From the NCBI GenBank assembly GCA_012962735.1, contig DTXA01000119.1, positions 1-18,711 of the forward strand: 18,711 nucleotides of DNA. Direction: 5' to 3'. The notes below the pieces were generated by a model. That model worked only from the letters and a program-made list of their open reading frames with translations. It was not told the origin of the DNA and did no database searches. This DNA comes from Candidatus Latescibacterota bacterium (GTDB taxonomy: Bacteria > Latescibacterota > 4484-107 > B68-G9). The translations under genes were made by a program, and so were the position numbers. Below, piece after piece: positions 1 through 8,340 of the stretch (positions within the stretch are counted from its first letter, which is position 1; the number at the start of each line of letters is the position of its first letter).

Positions 1-738
1 GATATGTCGGAGTACATGGAACGGTTCTCCACCTCCCGCCTGATCGGAGCGCCTCCGGGATACGTGGGTTACGAGGAGGGGGGCCAACTCACCGAGAAGG
101 TTCGCCGCAAGCCTTATTCAGTGGTGCTCTTCGACGAGATAGAGAAGGCCCACCCAGACTTCTTCCACCTGCTCCTTCAGGTCTTAGACGAGGGCCATAT
201 CACAGATAGCTTCGGCAGGAGGGTGGACTTTAAGAACACCATCCTGATCATGACCTCCAACATCGGGACCCGCCACGCTCAGAAGGGCAAGGGACTAGGG
301 TTCGTGCGGACCGAGGAGGAGGATTACGAGGGGATGAAGGAGAGGATATTGGAGGAGGTAAAACGCACCTTCAGCCCGGAGTTCATCAACCGGGTGGACG
401 AGATCATAGTATTCCGGCCGCTCTCTAAGGAAGCGGTGCTGCGGATCGTGGACATACTCCTCAGGGAAGTCAAGGATCGTATAGAGACCCAGGGGATGCG
501 CTTAGATGTGAGCAGCGGCGCCAAGGCCCTCTTAGCCGAAAAAGGCTACGACCCGACATTTGGGGCCCGGCCCCTCAAGCGCACCATCCAGAAGCACATC
601 TCCGACCCCCTTGCGGAGGATATCTTAGAGGGGAAGTTCGGCCCTGGGGACCTGGTCCGGGTGATCCGCCGTGGGAACGGCCTTAGCTTTGTCCGGGTTC
701 AAGGGAAAAGCCCCTTCGTATCCCATACGACCTCCTGA
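1..738 (+). CDS. clpC: ClpC-type AAA+ unfoldase, C-terminal part (5' truncated by window edge)
   Basis: This is the second ATPase domain and C-terminus of a Clp/Hsp100 unfoldase that feeds proteins to the ClpP protease. The reading frame is open from base 1, so the ATG at 4 is internal (DMSEYMERF is a conserved mid-protein motif); 245 residues are visible. In fragment numbering: the GAPPGYVGYEEGGQLTE pore-loop region at 17-32, Walker B VVLFDE at 41-46, sensor 1 TSN at 85-87, the arginine finger in FINR at 128-131, and the sensor 2 motif GARPLKR near 188-194. After sensor 1 comes GKGLGF, matching the ClpP-binding tripeptide loop found in ClpC and ClpA but absent from ClpB; this decides ClpC over ClpB. 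The gene ends 15 bp before tamB and is probably co-transcribed with it. The N-terminal domain and first ATPase domain lie outside the window. Confidence 0.93.
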   Translation, partial: DMSEYMERFSTSRLIGAPPGYVGYEEGGQLTEKVRRKPYSVVLFDEIEKAHPDFFHLLLQVLDEGHITDSFGRRVDFKNTILIMTSNIGTRHAQKGKGLGFVRTEEEDYEGMKERILEEVKRTFSPEFINRVDEIIVFRPLSKEAVLRIVDILLREVKDRIETQGMRLDVSSGAKALLAEKGYDPTFGARPLKRTIQKHISDPLAEDILEGKFGPGDLVRVIRRGNGLSFVRVQGKSPFVSHTTS

Positions 739-753
739 GGGGGTGGAGGGCAT

Positions 754-3700
754 ATGCGCATAAGGCGAGCTTGGAGGGTGGCCCTGGGGGTTGCGGCTAT
801 TATGGTCTGCTGGGGAGGTATCTGGGTGTTGCGAGGGTGGGCCCTCCGCTACCTCCAGGAACAGGTTCACCTACGGTTGGGGAAGCAGGTCTCCATAGGT
901 TCCCTACGTCTGGGGCGGGGGACTTGGATACTCAAAGATGTGCGAGTCTCTGGCCCGGAATTTCTTTATATCCCCTCTCTCAAACTGAGGTACCGCTTCT
1001 TTCCCTGGAAGATCACCGGTATATCCCTCCATCGTCCTTTATTTCGGCTTCAAGGGGGACTTTCCCCCGGTTCCATCGATTCATATCTTCCCGCTCCTCT
1101 GACGTTTCACCGAGGAAAGGCCCCGCCATGGGCCGATGACCTCTCCGGCCGGGTATATGCCGAAGGGGATACCATCCGAATAGAAGGGGAGGGGGTTTTA
1201 GGGGGAGGTGCGTTCGTTTTCCGAGGGGGCATAGCCCGTGACTCCGGGATGGGCCGGGTCACAGTTCGAGCGGAGGGAGTTGATGCGGGAGCCCTCCCGG
1301 AGGAGTTGCGCTCCTACGTCTCCTCTGGAGTCCTTTCGTTCCGCGCGGAGGTATCCCTACGGGACCATCTTCCCTTTAAGGCTCATTTCTGGACGGAAGG
1401 CGAGGATCTGCAGGTTCCCGACCTGGGCCACTTTTCCCGGATACAGCTGGAGGGGGAGTGGGACGGGGAGGGCCTCTGGGTGCGGGAGGTCCGGGGGGTC
1501 TTCGAAGGGCAGCCCTTCGAAGGGAAGGGCCGCATTACCAGGGAAGGCCCGGAGCTGGCATTTTCTCTTCCGAGACTCGATTTAGGACAGATGACCGAAG
1601 GGGCGTTGGAGGGCAGAGGCAAGGGAAGGGTAAGGCTGGAAGGGGGATGGGAAAGTATAACGGTTAAGGGGGAAGGAGAGGCTGTCCTCGCCCTCTGGAG
1701 GGGAACCCGGGTGCGGCAGCTCTCCTTCTCGTTCGAACACAAAGCCGGGACTTTAATTTTAAGACGGGTTTCGGGTTACATAGGAGGCGGGGAGGCGTCG
1801 GGATGGGGCGAGTTCCCCGCTCGTGGTCCGGCCCGGTTCTACGGGAGGATAGAAGGGGTGGACGGGAAGACGCTCTGGAGGCTGGCCCTCCTGAAGGGGA
1901 GGCCCCCTGAGGGGAGGGTATGGGGCACCTTGGAATGGGAGGGGCCCCTGGGTTCCCCTAAGTGGAAGTTCACCTTGGATCGGGCGGAGCTCGTCTGGGG
2001 GAAAAGGCCACTCCCTCCGATCTGGGGCGTGGTGCGGGGGGGTAGGGGATACGCAGACCTGCACATCTCCGGCCCGGGGGTCGCGGCGGTGGGGCAGATC
2101 ACTGAGCGTGGACTGTGTGCTTCCTTGAGGGCTAAGGGGAATTGGAGCTTAGGTGGAAAACGTTTTCCTCTGACGGGCGAACTTACGATATCCCGTACCG
2201 GCTTCCAGGGACCCTTCAAGGGACGACTGCACGTAAAGGGGCCCTTCGGGGAGATAGCGGGACCATTCGAGGTACTTCCGGACGGAGAATCCTTGGCTGT
2301 GTGGCTCGGGAGGGGGTCGGTATACATAGGGGATAGGTCTTTACCCTATCGGGGGACGATGTACATAAGACCCGAGGGTGCCCGGTGGGACATAGAGTTA
2401 GCTGGGGGAAGGCTGTCGGGGAAAGGTGAGGGGGGGGAGGTTATAGCGTCCTTAGGCAGGCTTTCCCTGAGGTGGTTGGGCCTCGAAAGGGGTGCCTTAT
2501 CCGGGGAGTTGAGGGCCTCCGGAAGTTCGTGTCGGGGTGCCCTAACCCTCTCCCAGGTGGGATTTGGGGGGAGGGAGGGGGTGAACGGCAGGCTTAGGTT
2601 CGGTTGGGAGGAAGGGGGCCCCTGGCTGGAGGGCGTCCTCCAGGACCGGCATGGGCTTTTGGCCGAGGTCTCGTACGACGGCGAGGAATTCCTGGCGTTC
2701 GGGCAGGATGTAGAGCTCTCCCGCCTGGTCCGGCTCCTTCCCTTTAGCTCTATCAGGCCGGAGGGTATGCTCTCCTATCAGATCACCTTCTCGGGGAAAG
2801 TGTACAGGGCACGTATAAAGGGCGTGGGGATAAAGCTCGGGGGTATCGGCCTGGACTACGTTGAGGGGGATGTTCGGGGGGAGGGCGACGGTAGGACATC
2901 GGTGTGCCTGAAGCTCTCCGGGGGAAGAGTCAGGGGGGATGCCGAGGGGGAGCTCAGGGATGGAACCTTGGACATAAGGGCCCGCTTAGAGGGGGACCTG
3001 CTCTCCTTCCTGTCCCTCTTGGACGGGGTGGGATGGGCGTCTGGGTCCGGGAATTTAGAACTGGCCCTCCGAGGGCCCTATAGGACCCCGAAGCTGAGCG
3101 ACTTTCGGCTGTACATCCAGGATGGGACCTTTTCCTTAGAGTCCACGGAGGTCCGGAACCTCGTTGTGGACGTTCGTATGGAACCCGACAGATTTTTAGC
3201 CCTCCAGGAGCTTCGGGCCGAAGTCGATGGCGGGGCCGTGGAGGTCTCCAACCGGAGGGCCGAGAAGGGGAGGGCCTTCCGGTTGGACTTATTAGGGGGT
3301 ATGGACTTTGGGGTATTGGAGGTCCGCACCGGCCCTTCCGGCGTAGAGGCCCACTTTCCCGGCCTTATGTCGCCAGGCGAGGTGGGTGTCTTCGTGCTCT
3401 TCGGGAAGACGTCCCAGGAGCCCTTCCTGATAGAGGGACCCTTGTCCTCCCCCAGACTGGTGGGGACCGTGCTCCTGCGCAACGCCGAGATCACCTATCC
3501 TCTAACAGGAGGGGAGGGGTCCTCTTCCCTCTGGGGTCGTGTGGATTGGGAGGTCACCTTCGTAGCCGGAGAGGAGATATGGTACTTCAGGGATGCCCTC
3601 TTCGGCGCGGGTGTGCGGCTCAGGATAGAGGAGGGAGACCGGCTGACCCTGCACGGGTCCCCGACCAAAGGGGACTTCTGGGTGGAGGGAAGACTCAGGG

Positions 3701-4416
3701 CACTTTCGGGTATAGTGACTTACTTAGATAGGGAGTTCCAGGTGGAGGAGGCTGGCATGGAGTTCAACACCCGATATGGGATGGTGCCGATAGTTTACGG
3801 AAGGGCCAGGACGGCGATCGAGGATGATACCGGAAGGGAGTTTCCGATATACCTTCGATTGTACGCCTGGGACCTCAAAACCGGTGCCCGGCTGGAGCAC
3901 GCTCCCTTGAATCAATGTTTCTTGGAAATAGAGCTCCCGGCCTCTCAGGACATATCCCGGGAAGAAGTGCTCCGACTTCTCGGATATCCCCTGCCGGAGT
4001 ACCCAAGGAAGGTCATGGAGGCCTTAGGACTCCGCATAGAGGGCCGGCTTTTCCGCTCCCTGCTCTCCCCTTTGGAGTACCGCCTGCGCAGGACGATCGG
4101 CCTGGACGTCCTACAGATCCGCCCCTGCCTCATCAAGAACTTCCTCGCTCCCTCAGGGCCCACCTTGGCTTCCCTGTTCTACGGCACCCGATGGACCTTA
4201 GGGGAACACATAGGGACCCGGGGACTGCTGTTCTACCGGGGGGAATTGGAACCCCCGAGATCTCCCTACGCTCAGGGACCGTGGAGCGTCCAGCACCTTT
4301 TCGGGCTGGAGTACCGGCTCTGGACAGACACCTGGATGAAGCTCGAGTTCTCCTACAATCCCCTCCTCGGAGAGCGAGACCGCCGCATAGGGCTCCAACA
4401 CCGGATGTGGTGGTGA
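754..4416 (+). CDS. tamB: TamB-like inner-membrane-anchored translocation protein (DUF490 C-terminus)
   Basis: A 1220-residue AsmA/TamB-type protein. TamB relatives form a long hydrophobic beta-taco groove across the periplasm and are implicated in phospholipid transport to the outer membrane and in outer-membrane protein assembly. An N-terminal membrane anchor is visible at about residues 8-28 (WRVALGVAAIMVCWGGIWVL), followed by the AsmA-like stretch VSIGSLRLGRG and then very long Gly-rich beta-strand repeats. The C-terminal third has the DUF490 character (NAEITYPL, LSGIVTYLDREFQVEEAGMEF, then the ISREEVLRLLGYPL segment). The last ~80 residues look like amphipathic strands ending in Trp-Trp. 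GGAGG lies 4 nt before the ATG. It sits 13 bp ahead of bamA and there is no separate tamA here, so BamA or another Omp85 protein may be its partner (inference). Exact family naming rests on architecture and the C-terminal domain, since the middle is poorly conserved. Confidence 0.85.
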   Translation: MRIRRAWRVALGVAAIMVCWGGIWVLRGWALRYLQEQVHLRLGKQVSIGSLRLGRGTWILKDVRVSGPEFLYIPSLKLRYRFFPWKITGISLHRPLFRLQGGLSPGSIDSYLPAPLTFHRGKAPPWADDLSGRVYAEGDTIRIEGEGVLGGGAFVFRGGIARDSGMGRVTVRAEGVDAGALPEELRSYVSSGVLSFRAEVSLRDHLPFKAHFWTEGEDLQVPDLGHFSRIQLEGEWDGEGLWVREVRGVFEGQPFEGKGRITREGPELAFSLPRLDLGQMTEGALEGRGKGRVRLEGGWESITVKGEGEAVLALWRGTRVRQLSFSFEHKAGTLILRRVSGYIGGGEASGWGEFPARGPARFYGRIEGVDGKTLWRLALLKGRPPEGRVWGTLEWEGPLGSPKWKFTLDRAELVWGKRPLPPIWGVVRGGRGYADLHISGPGVAAVGQITERGLCASLRAKGNWSLGGKRFPLTGELTISRTGFQGPFKGRLHVKGPFGEIAGPFEVLPDGESLAVWLGRGSVYIGDRSLPYRGTMYIRPEGARWDIELAGGRLSGKGEGGEVIASLGRLSLRWLGLERGALSGELRASGSSCRGALTLSQVGFGGREGVNGRLRFGWEEGGPWLEGVLQDRHGLLAEVSYDGEEFLAFGQDVELSRLVRLLPFSSIRPEGMLSYQITFSGKVYRARIKGVGIKLGGIGLDYVEGDVRGEGDGRTSVCLKLSGGRVRGDAEGELRDGTLDIRARLEGDLLSFLSLLDGVGWASGSGNLELALRGPYRTPKLSDFRLYIQDGTFSLESTEVRNLVVDVRMEPDRFLALQELRAEVDGGAVEVSNRRAEKGRAFRLDLLGGMDFGVLEVRTGPSGVEAHFPGLMSPGEVGVFVLFGKTSQEPFLIEGPLSSPRLVGTVLLRNAEITYPLTGGEGSSSLWGRVDWEVTFVAGEEIWYFRDALFGAGVRLRIEEGDRLTLHGSPTKGDFWVEGRLRALSGIVTYLDREFQVEEAGMEFNTRYGMVPIVYGRARTAIEDDTGREFPIYLRLYAWDLKTGARLEHAPLNQCFLEIELPASQDISREEVLRLLGYPLPEYPRKVMEALGLRIEGRLFRSLLSPLEYRLRRTIGLDVLQIRPCLIKNFLAPSGPTLASLFYGTRWTLGEHIGTRGLLFYRGELEPPRSPYAQGPWSVQHLFGLEYRLWTDTWMKLEFSYNPLLGERDRRIGLQHRMWW

Positions 4417-4429
4417 AAGGAGGATAATA

Positions 4430-6700
4430 GTGATAAGCATCCTGCTCTCGCTCGGCCTGGCAGTCGGATGGGGTTCCGATTTGACCATCGCAGAATTGAA
4501 AGTGCGCGGGGCGGTCAGGGCCGACACTGCCTTGATCTTAGAGGCCTCCGGCCTCTCCCCGGGGGAGGAGATCACCTTAGATCGCGTCCAGAGCGCCATC
4601 CGTAGGTTGTACGCCCTTGGCCTATTTCGGGATGTACGCCTTTGGACCGAGGAGGATTCCAGAGGCGTGAGGATGATCATAGAGGTGGAGGAAAACCCCC
4701 TGTTAGCCAAGCTCTCCTTCGATGGCAACCGGGCGCTCAAGGAGGAGGAACTTAAAAAGGTCCTTCGCTTCGGCGAGGGCCAGGTTGTAAGCCCCAAGGC
4801 CGTACACGACGGAAAAGTCCGTGTACGGAAGCTCTACGAGGAGAAGGGATACCTCTCGGCAGAGGTAAAAGCCCTGATGACCCCCGTCGACAAGGGCCGG
4901 GTCCGCCTGACCTACTTCGTCGAAGAGGGGGAGAAAGTTCAGGTGAAGCGGATCCGCTTCATCGGGAACACGGCTTTCGATGAGGGAAAGCTCAAAAAAC
5001 AGATGAAAACCAGAGAAAGTCGGTGGTGGCGTAAGGGGGAGTTCAAGGAGGACGTGTACCAAGAAGATCTGGAGAAGGTGGTCCAGTTCTATCGGAAGCA
5101 CGGGTACAGGGATGCCGAGGTAGTGCGGGACAGCTTGTACTACGACAGCTCTAGGCGCAACCTCTTCATAGACATCTATATAAAGGAAGGCCCTCAGTTC
5201 CACTTCGGAAAGGTCACCTGGAAGGGCAACCGAGCTCTCTCGGACGAACAGATCGAGACCCTGTTGGACGTACAGGAGGGGGATCTATACAATGAGGAGC
5301 GGTATGAGCGTATGTACCAAGGCCTCCTCTCGGCCTATCAGGAGAGGGGATACATATCCGCCTTAGTGGACAGGAGGGAACGCGTGCGGGGGGACACTGT
5401 GGACGTCCACCTCGCAATACGGGAGGGCCACCCCTCCAAGATACACAGGGTCATGATAGCGGGGAACCGGAAGACCAAGGACAAGGTGATCATCCGGGAG
5501 CTGACGTTGGTGCCCGGACAGGTGTTCCGAAGGTCAGATTTAGAGAAGAGCCTGAGGAACCTATATATGCTCAGATACTTCAGGAGCATAACCCCTGAGC
5601 CCAAGTTTTTGGAGAACGGAGATGTGGACCTCCTCATACGGGTGGAGGAACAACCCACCGGGACGTACTCCATGGGTATGGGGTACAGCGAACAATATAA
5701 GCTCATAGGCACTATAGGTCTTATGGTTCCCAATCTCTTCGGAAACGGCCAACAGCTGGACTTCACCTGGGACTTCGGCAGGCGCAGGAACGTATTCCGG
5801 CTCGGATTTACAGAGCCGTGGCTTTTGGACACCCCAACCAGCATCAGCTTCGACATATACCGAATACACGACAAGTCATACAGCGACTTCCACGAACTGC
5901 GAAAGGGCTTCTCCATACGGGTGGGGAAGCGGCTGAGGTGGCTGGACGAGTACTCCCGTCTCTACGGCAGGTACCGGCTGGAGGAGGTGGACTACTCGTA
6001 CATCGCCCCTGACTCGGTCTACTCGGACCCCTACGGCCTACGTGAAAGGGAATGGCCGGAGCGGGCCAGTGTTGTAGGGCTCACGTTCCTCCGGGACAGC
6101 CGGGACCTCCCCGAGTTTCCGACCAAGGGCTCGGTGCTTTCGTGCTCCGGGGAGTGGGCAGGTGGACCGTTTAGAGGGGATGAGGCGTACCAGAAGTACC
6201 AGGTGGACGGGGAGGCGTTCTTCAGCACATTATGGAGGTTAGTACTCGTCCTTAGGGCCAGGATGGGGTTCGTGGACGTCTTGGGGAGGAGAGGATATGT
6301 TCCATTCGGCGAGAGGTTTATGCCGGGAGGCGTTAGCTGGGATGGGATGGTGCGAGGATACGATGACCGCAGCGTCGGGCCATACGATGGTGGGAAACGT
6401 GTGGGGGGGAGCACTATGTTGGTGTTCAACCTCGAATATCAGTTTCCCATAGCGAGGGAGCAGGTGTACGGTTTGGTCTTCGCAGATGCCGGCAACGCCT
6501 GGAGGAGCTGGAAGGATACCCGCCCCCTGCAGCTCAAGCGCTCCCTCGGGTTCGGAGTCAGGCTTGTAATGCCCCCTATGGGGACCATAGGGTTCGACTT
6601 CGGATACAGGCTGGACGACATCCGAGATGATCAGGGGAACCTACGGCAGGCCAAAGGGGGGTGGAATACACACTTTCAGCTCGGCAGGCGGTTCTTCTGA
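4430..6700 (+). CDS. bamA: BamA, outer-membrane protein assembly factor (Omp85)
   Basis: A 756-residue Omp85 protein, the core of the machinery that folds beta-barrels into the outer membrane. A short signal peptide (about residues 1-15, MISILLSLGLAVGWG) precedes five POTRA domains, roughly 17-90, 90-168, 170-257, 258-338 and 339-415, each with the usual GNxxxxxxxL and YxxxGY patterns. The remainder is the 16-strand barrel. The L6 signature VRGY is at 641-644, and the protein ends in Phe-Phe, as expected for a barrel's final strand. Length is typical for the family. The start is GTG, chosen because AAGGAGG precedes it by 6-8 nt and the signal peptide begins there. It follows tamB by 13 bp and precedes skp by 18 bp, the usual bamA-skp-lpxD order of lipid A producers. 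Confidence 0.97.
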   Translation: MISILLSLGLAVGWGSDLTIAELKVRGAVRADTALILEASGLSPGEEITLDRVQSAIRRLYALGLFRDVRLWTEEDSRGVRMIIEVEENPLLAKLSFDGNRALKEEELKKVLRFGEGQVVSPKAVHDGKVRVRKLYEEKGYLSAEVKALMTPVDKGRVRLTYFVEEGEKVQVKRIRFIGNTAFDEGKLKKQMKTRESRWWRKGEFKEDVYQEDLEKVVQFYRKHGYRDAEVVRDSLYYDSSRRNLFIDIYIKEGPQFHFGKVTWKGNRALSDEQIETLLDVQEGDLYNEERYERMYQGLLSAYQERGYISALVDRRERVRGDTVDVHLAIREGHPSKIHRVMIAGNRKTKDKVIIRELTLVPGQVFRRSDLEKSLRNLYMLRYFRSITPEPKFLENGDVDLLIRVEEQPTGTYSMGMGYSEQYKLIGTIGLMVPNLFGNGQQLDFTWDFGRRRNVFRLGFTEPWLLDTPTSISFDIYRIHDKSYSDFHELRKGFSIRVGKRLRWLDEYSRLYGRYRLEEVDYSYIAPDSVYSDPYGLREREWPERASVVGLTFLRDSRDLPEFPTKGSVLSCSGEWAGGPFRGDEAYQKYQVDGEAFFSTLWRLVLVLRARMGFVDVLGRRGYVPFGERFMPGGVSWDGMVRGYDDRSVGPYDGGKRVGGSTMLVFNLEYQFPIAREQVYGLVFADAGNAWRSWKDTRPLQLKRSLGFGVRLVMPPMGTIGFDFGYRLDDIRDDQGNLRQAKGGWNTHFQLGRRFF

Positions 6701-6718
6701 GCGAAAAAGGAGGGAGCG

Positions 6719-7243
6719 ATGATGAGAGCGGCTATGTGGATCGGAGGGGTCGCACTGGGCTTCTTGGCCACGTCGGTATGGGGGAAGGTGCTCCAGATCG
6801 GTTACATCAACTCCGACCGCATACTTTTGGAGTACAAGGAGTTCGCCTCTATACAAGAACAGATACGCAAGATGGAGCAACAGTGGGAACAGGAGGCAAA
6901 GGCCAAGATGGAGGAAATTCAGAGGCTCAAGGACACCTACGAGAGCCAGAAGCTCCTGCTCAGCGACGAAAGGCGGCTGGAGATGGAGCAGGAGATCAGC
7001 CGTAAGGAAGAGGAATACCAACAGTTCTTAAACGAAATCCTAGCGCCGGAGGGCAAGCGGGCCCAGAAGATCCGGGAACTCTCCAAGCCCCTCTACGACA
7101 AGATAAACGCGATCCTCGCCCAGATCGCCCAGGAGGAAGGTCTGGACTTCATCTTCGATGTATCCGTCCCCGCTGTGGTATTCGCCCGCCCGGAGTACGA
7201 TTTGACGGATAAGGTCTTAGAATATTTGAACAAAGAGAGGTAG
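6719..7243 (+). CDS. skp: Skp/OmpH family periplasmic chaperone
   Basis: A 174-residue OmpH/Skp-family protein, a periplasmic chaperone that holds unfolded outer-membrane proteins on their way to BamA. A signal peptide covers about residues 1-22 (hydrophobic WIGGVALGFLATSVWG). The mature N-terminus LQIGYINSDRILLEY is the family hallmark. A long charged coiled coil spans about 40-130, forming the tentacle helices. The C-terminal segment (LAQIAQEEGLDFIFDVS) returns to the core beta domain. AGGAGGG lies 4 nt before the first ATG and 7 nt before a second ATG at 6722, so either Met could be used; the difference is one residue. It lies between bamA and lpxD (8-bp gap), as in many Gram-negatives. 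Confidence 0.95.
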   Translation: MMRAAMWIGGVALGFLATSVWGKVLQIGYINSDRILLEYKEFASIQEQIRKMEQQWEQEAKAKMEEIQRLKDTYESQKLLLSDERRLEMEQEISRKEEEYQQFLNEILAPEGKRAQKIRELSKPLYDKINAILAQIAQEEGLDFIFDVSVPAVVFARPEYDLTDKVLEYLNKER

Positions 7244-7251
7244 GGGGGCGA

Positions 7252-8175
7252 ATGGAGAAGGCCTTCAGCCTGAGGAAGATAGCGGAGTACGTGGGGGGAA
7301 AGTTGGTGGGGGACAGTTCGCCCCTCATCTCCGGGATAGCTCCCTTAGAAGAGGCCGGGGATGGGGAGCTGAGCTTTGCGGACCGAAGATATCGCTGCCT
7401 CATCCGGACCACACGGGCGACCGCCCTAATCCTGCCCCCCGACCTCCGGGACGAGTTCCCCGGCCCTCGCATCCTCTCCCCAGACCCTTATCTCGCTTTC
7501 CAGAGGGCTATGGTCCTCTTTTACGGGCCCTACACCGAACTCCCCCGGGGGGTCCACCGAACTGCCGTGATCGGGGACGGCGTGGTTCTCGGGGCTCAGG
7601 TATCCATCGGACCTTATGCGGTGGTGGAGGAGAGGTGCGAGATAGGCGATAGGGTATACATCGGTGCGGGGTGTTACATAGGACCCCGGTGCAAGATCGG
7701 CCCAAAGTCCCGGATATACCCACATGTGGTGCTCTACCCGGACGTGGAGGTGGGCAGGGGGGTGATCATACACAGCGGGACGGTAATAGGGCCGGACGGG
7801 TTCGGGTTCGCCTTCGACGGAACACAATACCACAAGGTGCCCCAGGTCGGTAAGGTGGTGATCGAGGACGAGGTGGAGATCGGGGCGCAGGTGGCCGTGG
7901 ACCGAGCCACCCTGGGATGTACGGTCATAGGAAAGGGTACGAAGATAGACAATCTAGTGCAAGTAGCGCACAACGTGGTTATAGGGCCCCATACGGTTAT
8001 AGCAGGACAGGCTGGGATATCCGGGAGCACGAGGATCGGAGCCTACGTGCAGGTCGGAGGTCAGGCCGGGTTCCGGGACCACATAAAGGTGGGGGACCGG
8101 GCCCGGGTGGCCGCACAGGCGGGAGTGACCAAATCCATACCTTCGGAGGCCCAGGTCTCCGGGTACCCCGCTTGA
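7252..8175 (+). CDS. lpxD: LpxD, UDP-3-O-(3-hydroxyacyl)glucosamine N-acyltransferase; C-terminal tail cut by in-frame TGA
   Basis: LpxD adds the N-linked hydroxyacyl chain from acyl-ACP to UDP-3-O-acylglucosamine, the third step of lipid A synthesis in the cytoplasm. Residues 1-100 form the uridine-binding domain (LRKIAEYVGGKLVGD). Left-handed beta-helix hexapeptide repeats run from about 105 to 297. The catalytic His is H240 in VAHNVVIG (E. coli H239), and the conserved GPDGFGFA motif is at 180-187. The protein stops at residue 307, directly after GYPA. Most homologues continue with R-P-H and a 30-50 residue helical tail that helps bind ACP and pack the trimer. Here the next codon is TGA where CGA (Arg) would be expected, yet the frame stays open and LpxD-like to 8340. 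Enzyme identity is certain. Whether the protein is truly truncated is not. Confidence 0.93.
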   Translation: MEKAFSLRKIAEYVGGKLVGDSSPLISGIAPLEEAGDGELSFADRRYRCLIRTTRATALILPPDLRDEFPGPRILSPDPYLAFQRAMVLFYGPYTELPRGVHRTAVIGDGVVLGAQVSIGPYAVVEERCEIGDRVYIGAGCYIGPRCKIGPKSRIYPHVVLYPDVEVGRGVIIHSGTVIGPDGFGFAFDGTQYHKVPQVGKVVIEDEVEIGAQVAVDRATLGCTVIGKGTKIDNLVQVAHNVVIGPHTVIAGQAGISGSTRIGAYVQVGGQAGFRDHIKVGDRARVAAQAGVTKSIPSEAQVSGYPA

Positions 8176-8340
8176 CCCCACCAGGAACAGCTCCGGCTGG
8201 AGGCCGCGTTATCGAGGCTCCCGGAACTTTTACGGCTTGTGCGGGAGCAGGGTGATCGAATAGCCGTCCTGGAGTCCCGCTTGGAAGCCCTCCTCAGGAA
8301 GGGAGCGGAAGATGTTGAAGAAGCAGAGGACCGTCGGTAG
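8176..8340 (+). pseudogene. Detached C-terminal tail of LpxD beyond the in-frame stop
   Basis: This is the same reading frame as lpxD, starting straight after its TGA (8173-8175). It encodes 54 further residues beginning PHQEQLRLEAALSRLPELLR and ends at TAG 8338-8340. The sequence is the amphipathic, Leu-rich helix that normally closes LpxD (family pattern GYPARPH followed by a helix with R-LP-L). There is no start codon or ribosome site of its own. The last 29 nt overlap the start of lpxC-fabZ in another frame. One C-to-T change at 8173 (CGA to TGA) would explain the break. A sequencing or assembly error, a real recent nonsense mutation, or stop readthrough are all possible. Confidence 0.75.

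Noticed and set aside
1..738. ClpB identity for the first gene
   Set aside because: The GLGF loop after sensor 1 matches the ClpP-binding loop of ClpC/ClpA, which ClpB lacks.
3915..4427. 170-codon plus-strand open frame inside the tamB 3' end
   Set aside because: The Pro/Arg/Gly-rich translation is typical of an out-of-frame reading of GC-rich coding DNA; the tamB frame explains the region.
8173..8200. UGA in lpxD as a selenocysteine codon; a small CAGC-TCCG-GCTG hairpin follows about 12 nt later
   Set aside because: The homologous position is Arg, not Cys; LpxD has no redox chemistry; the hairpin is too short and lacks the features of a bacterial SECIS element.
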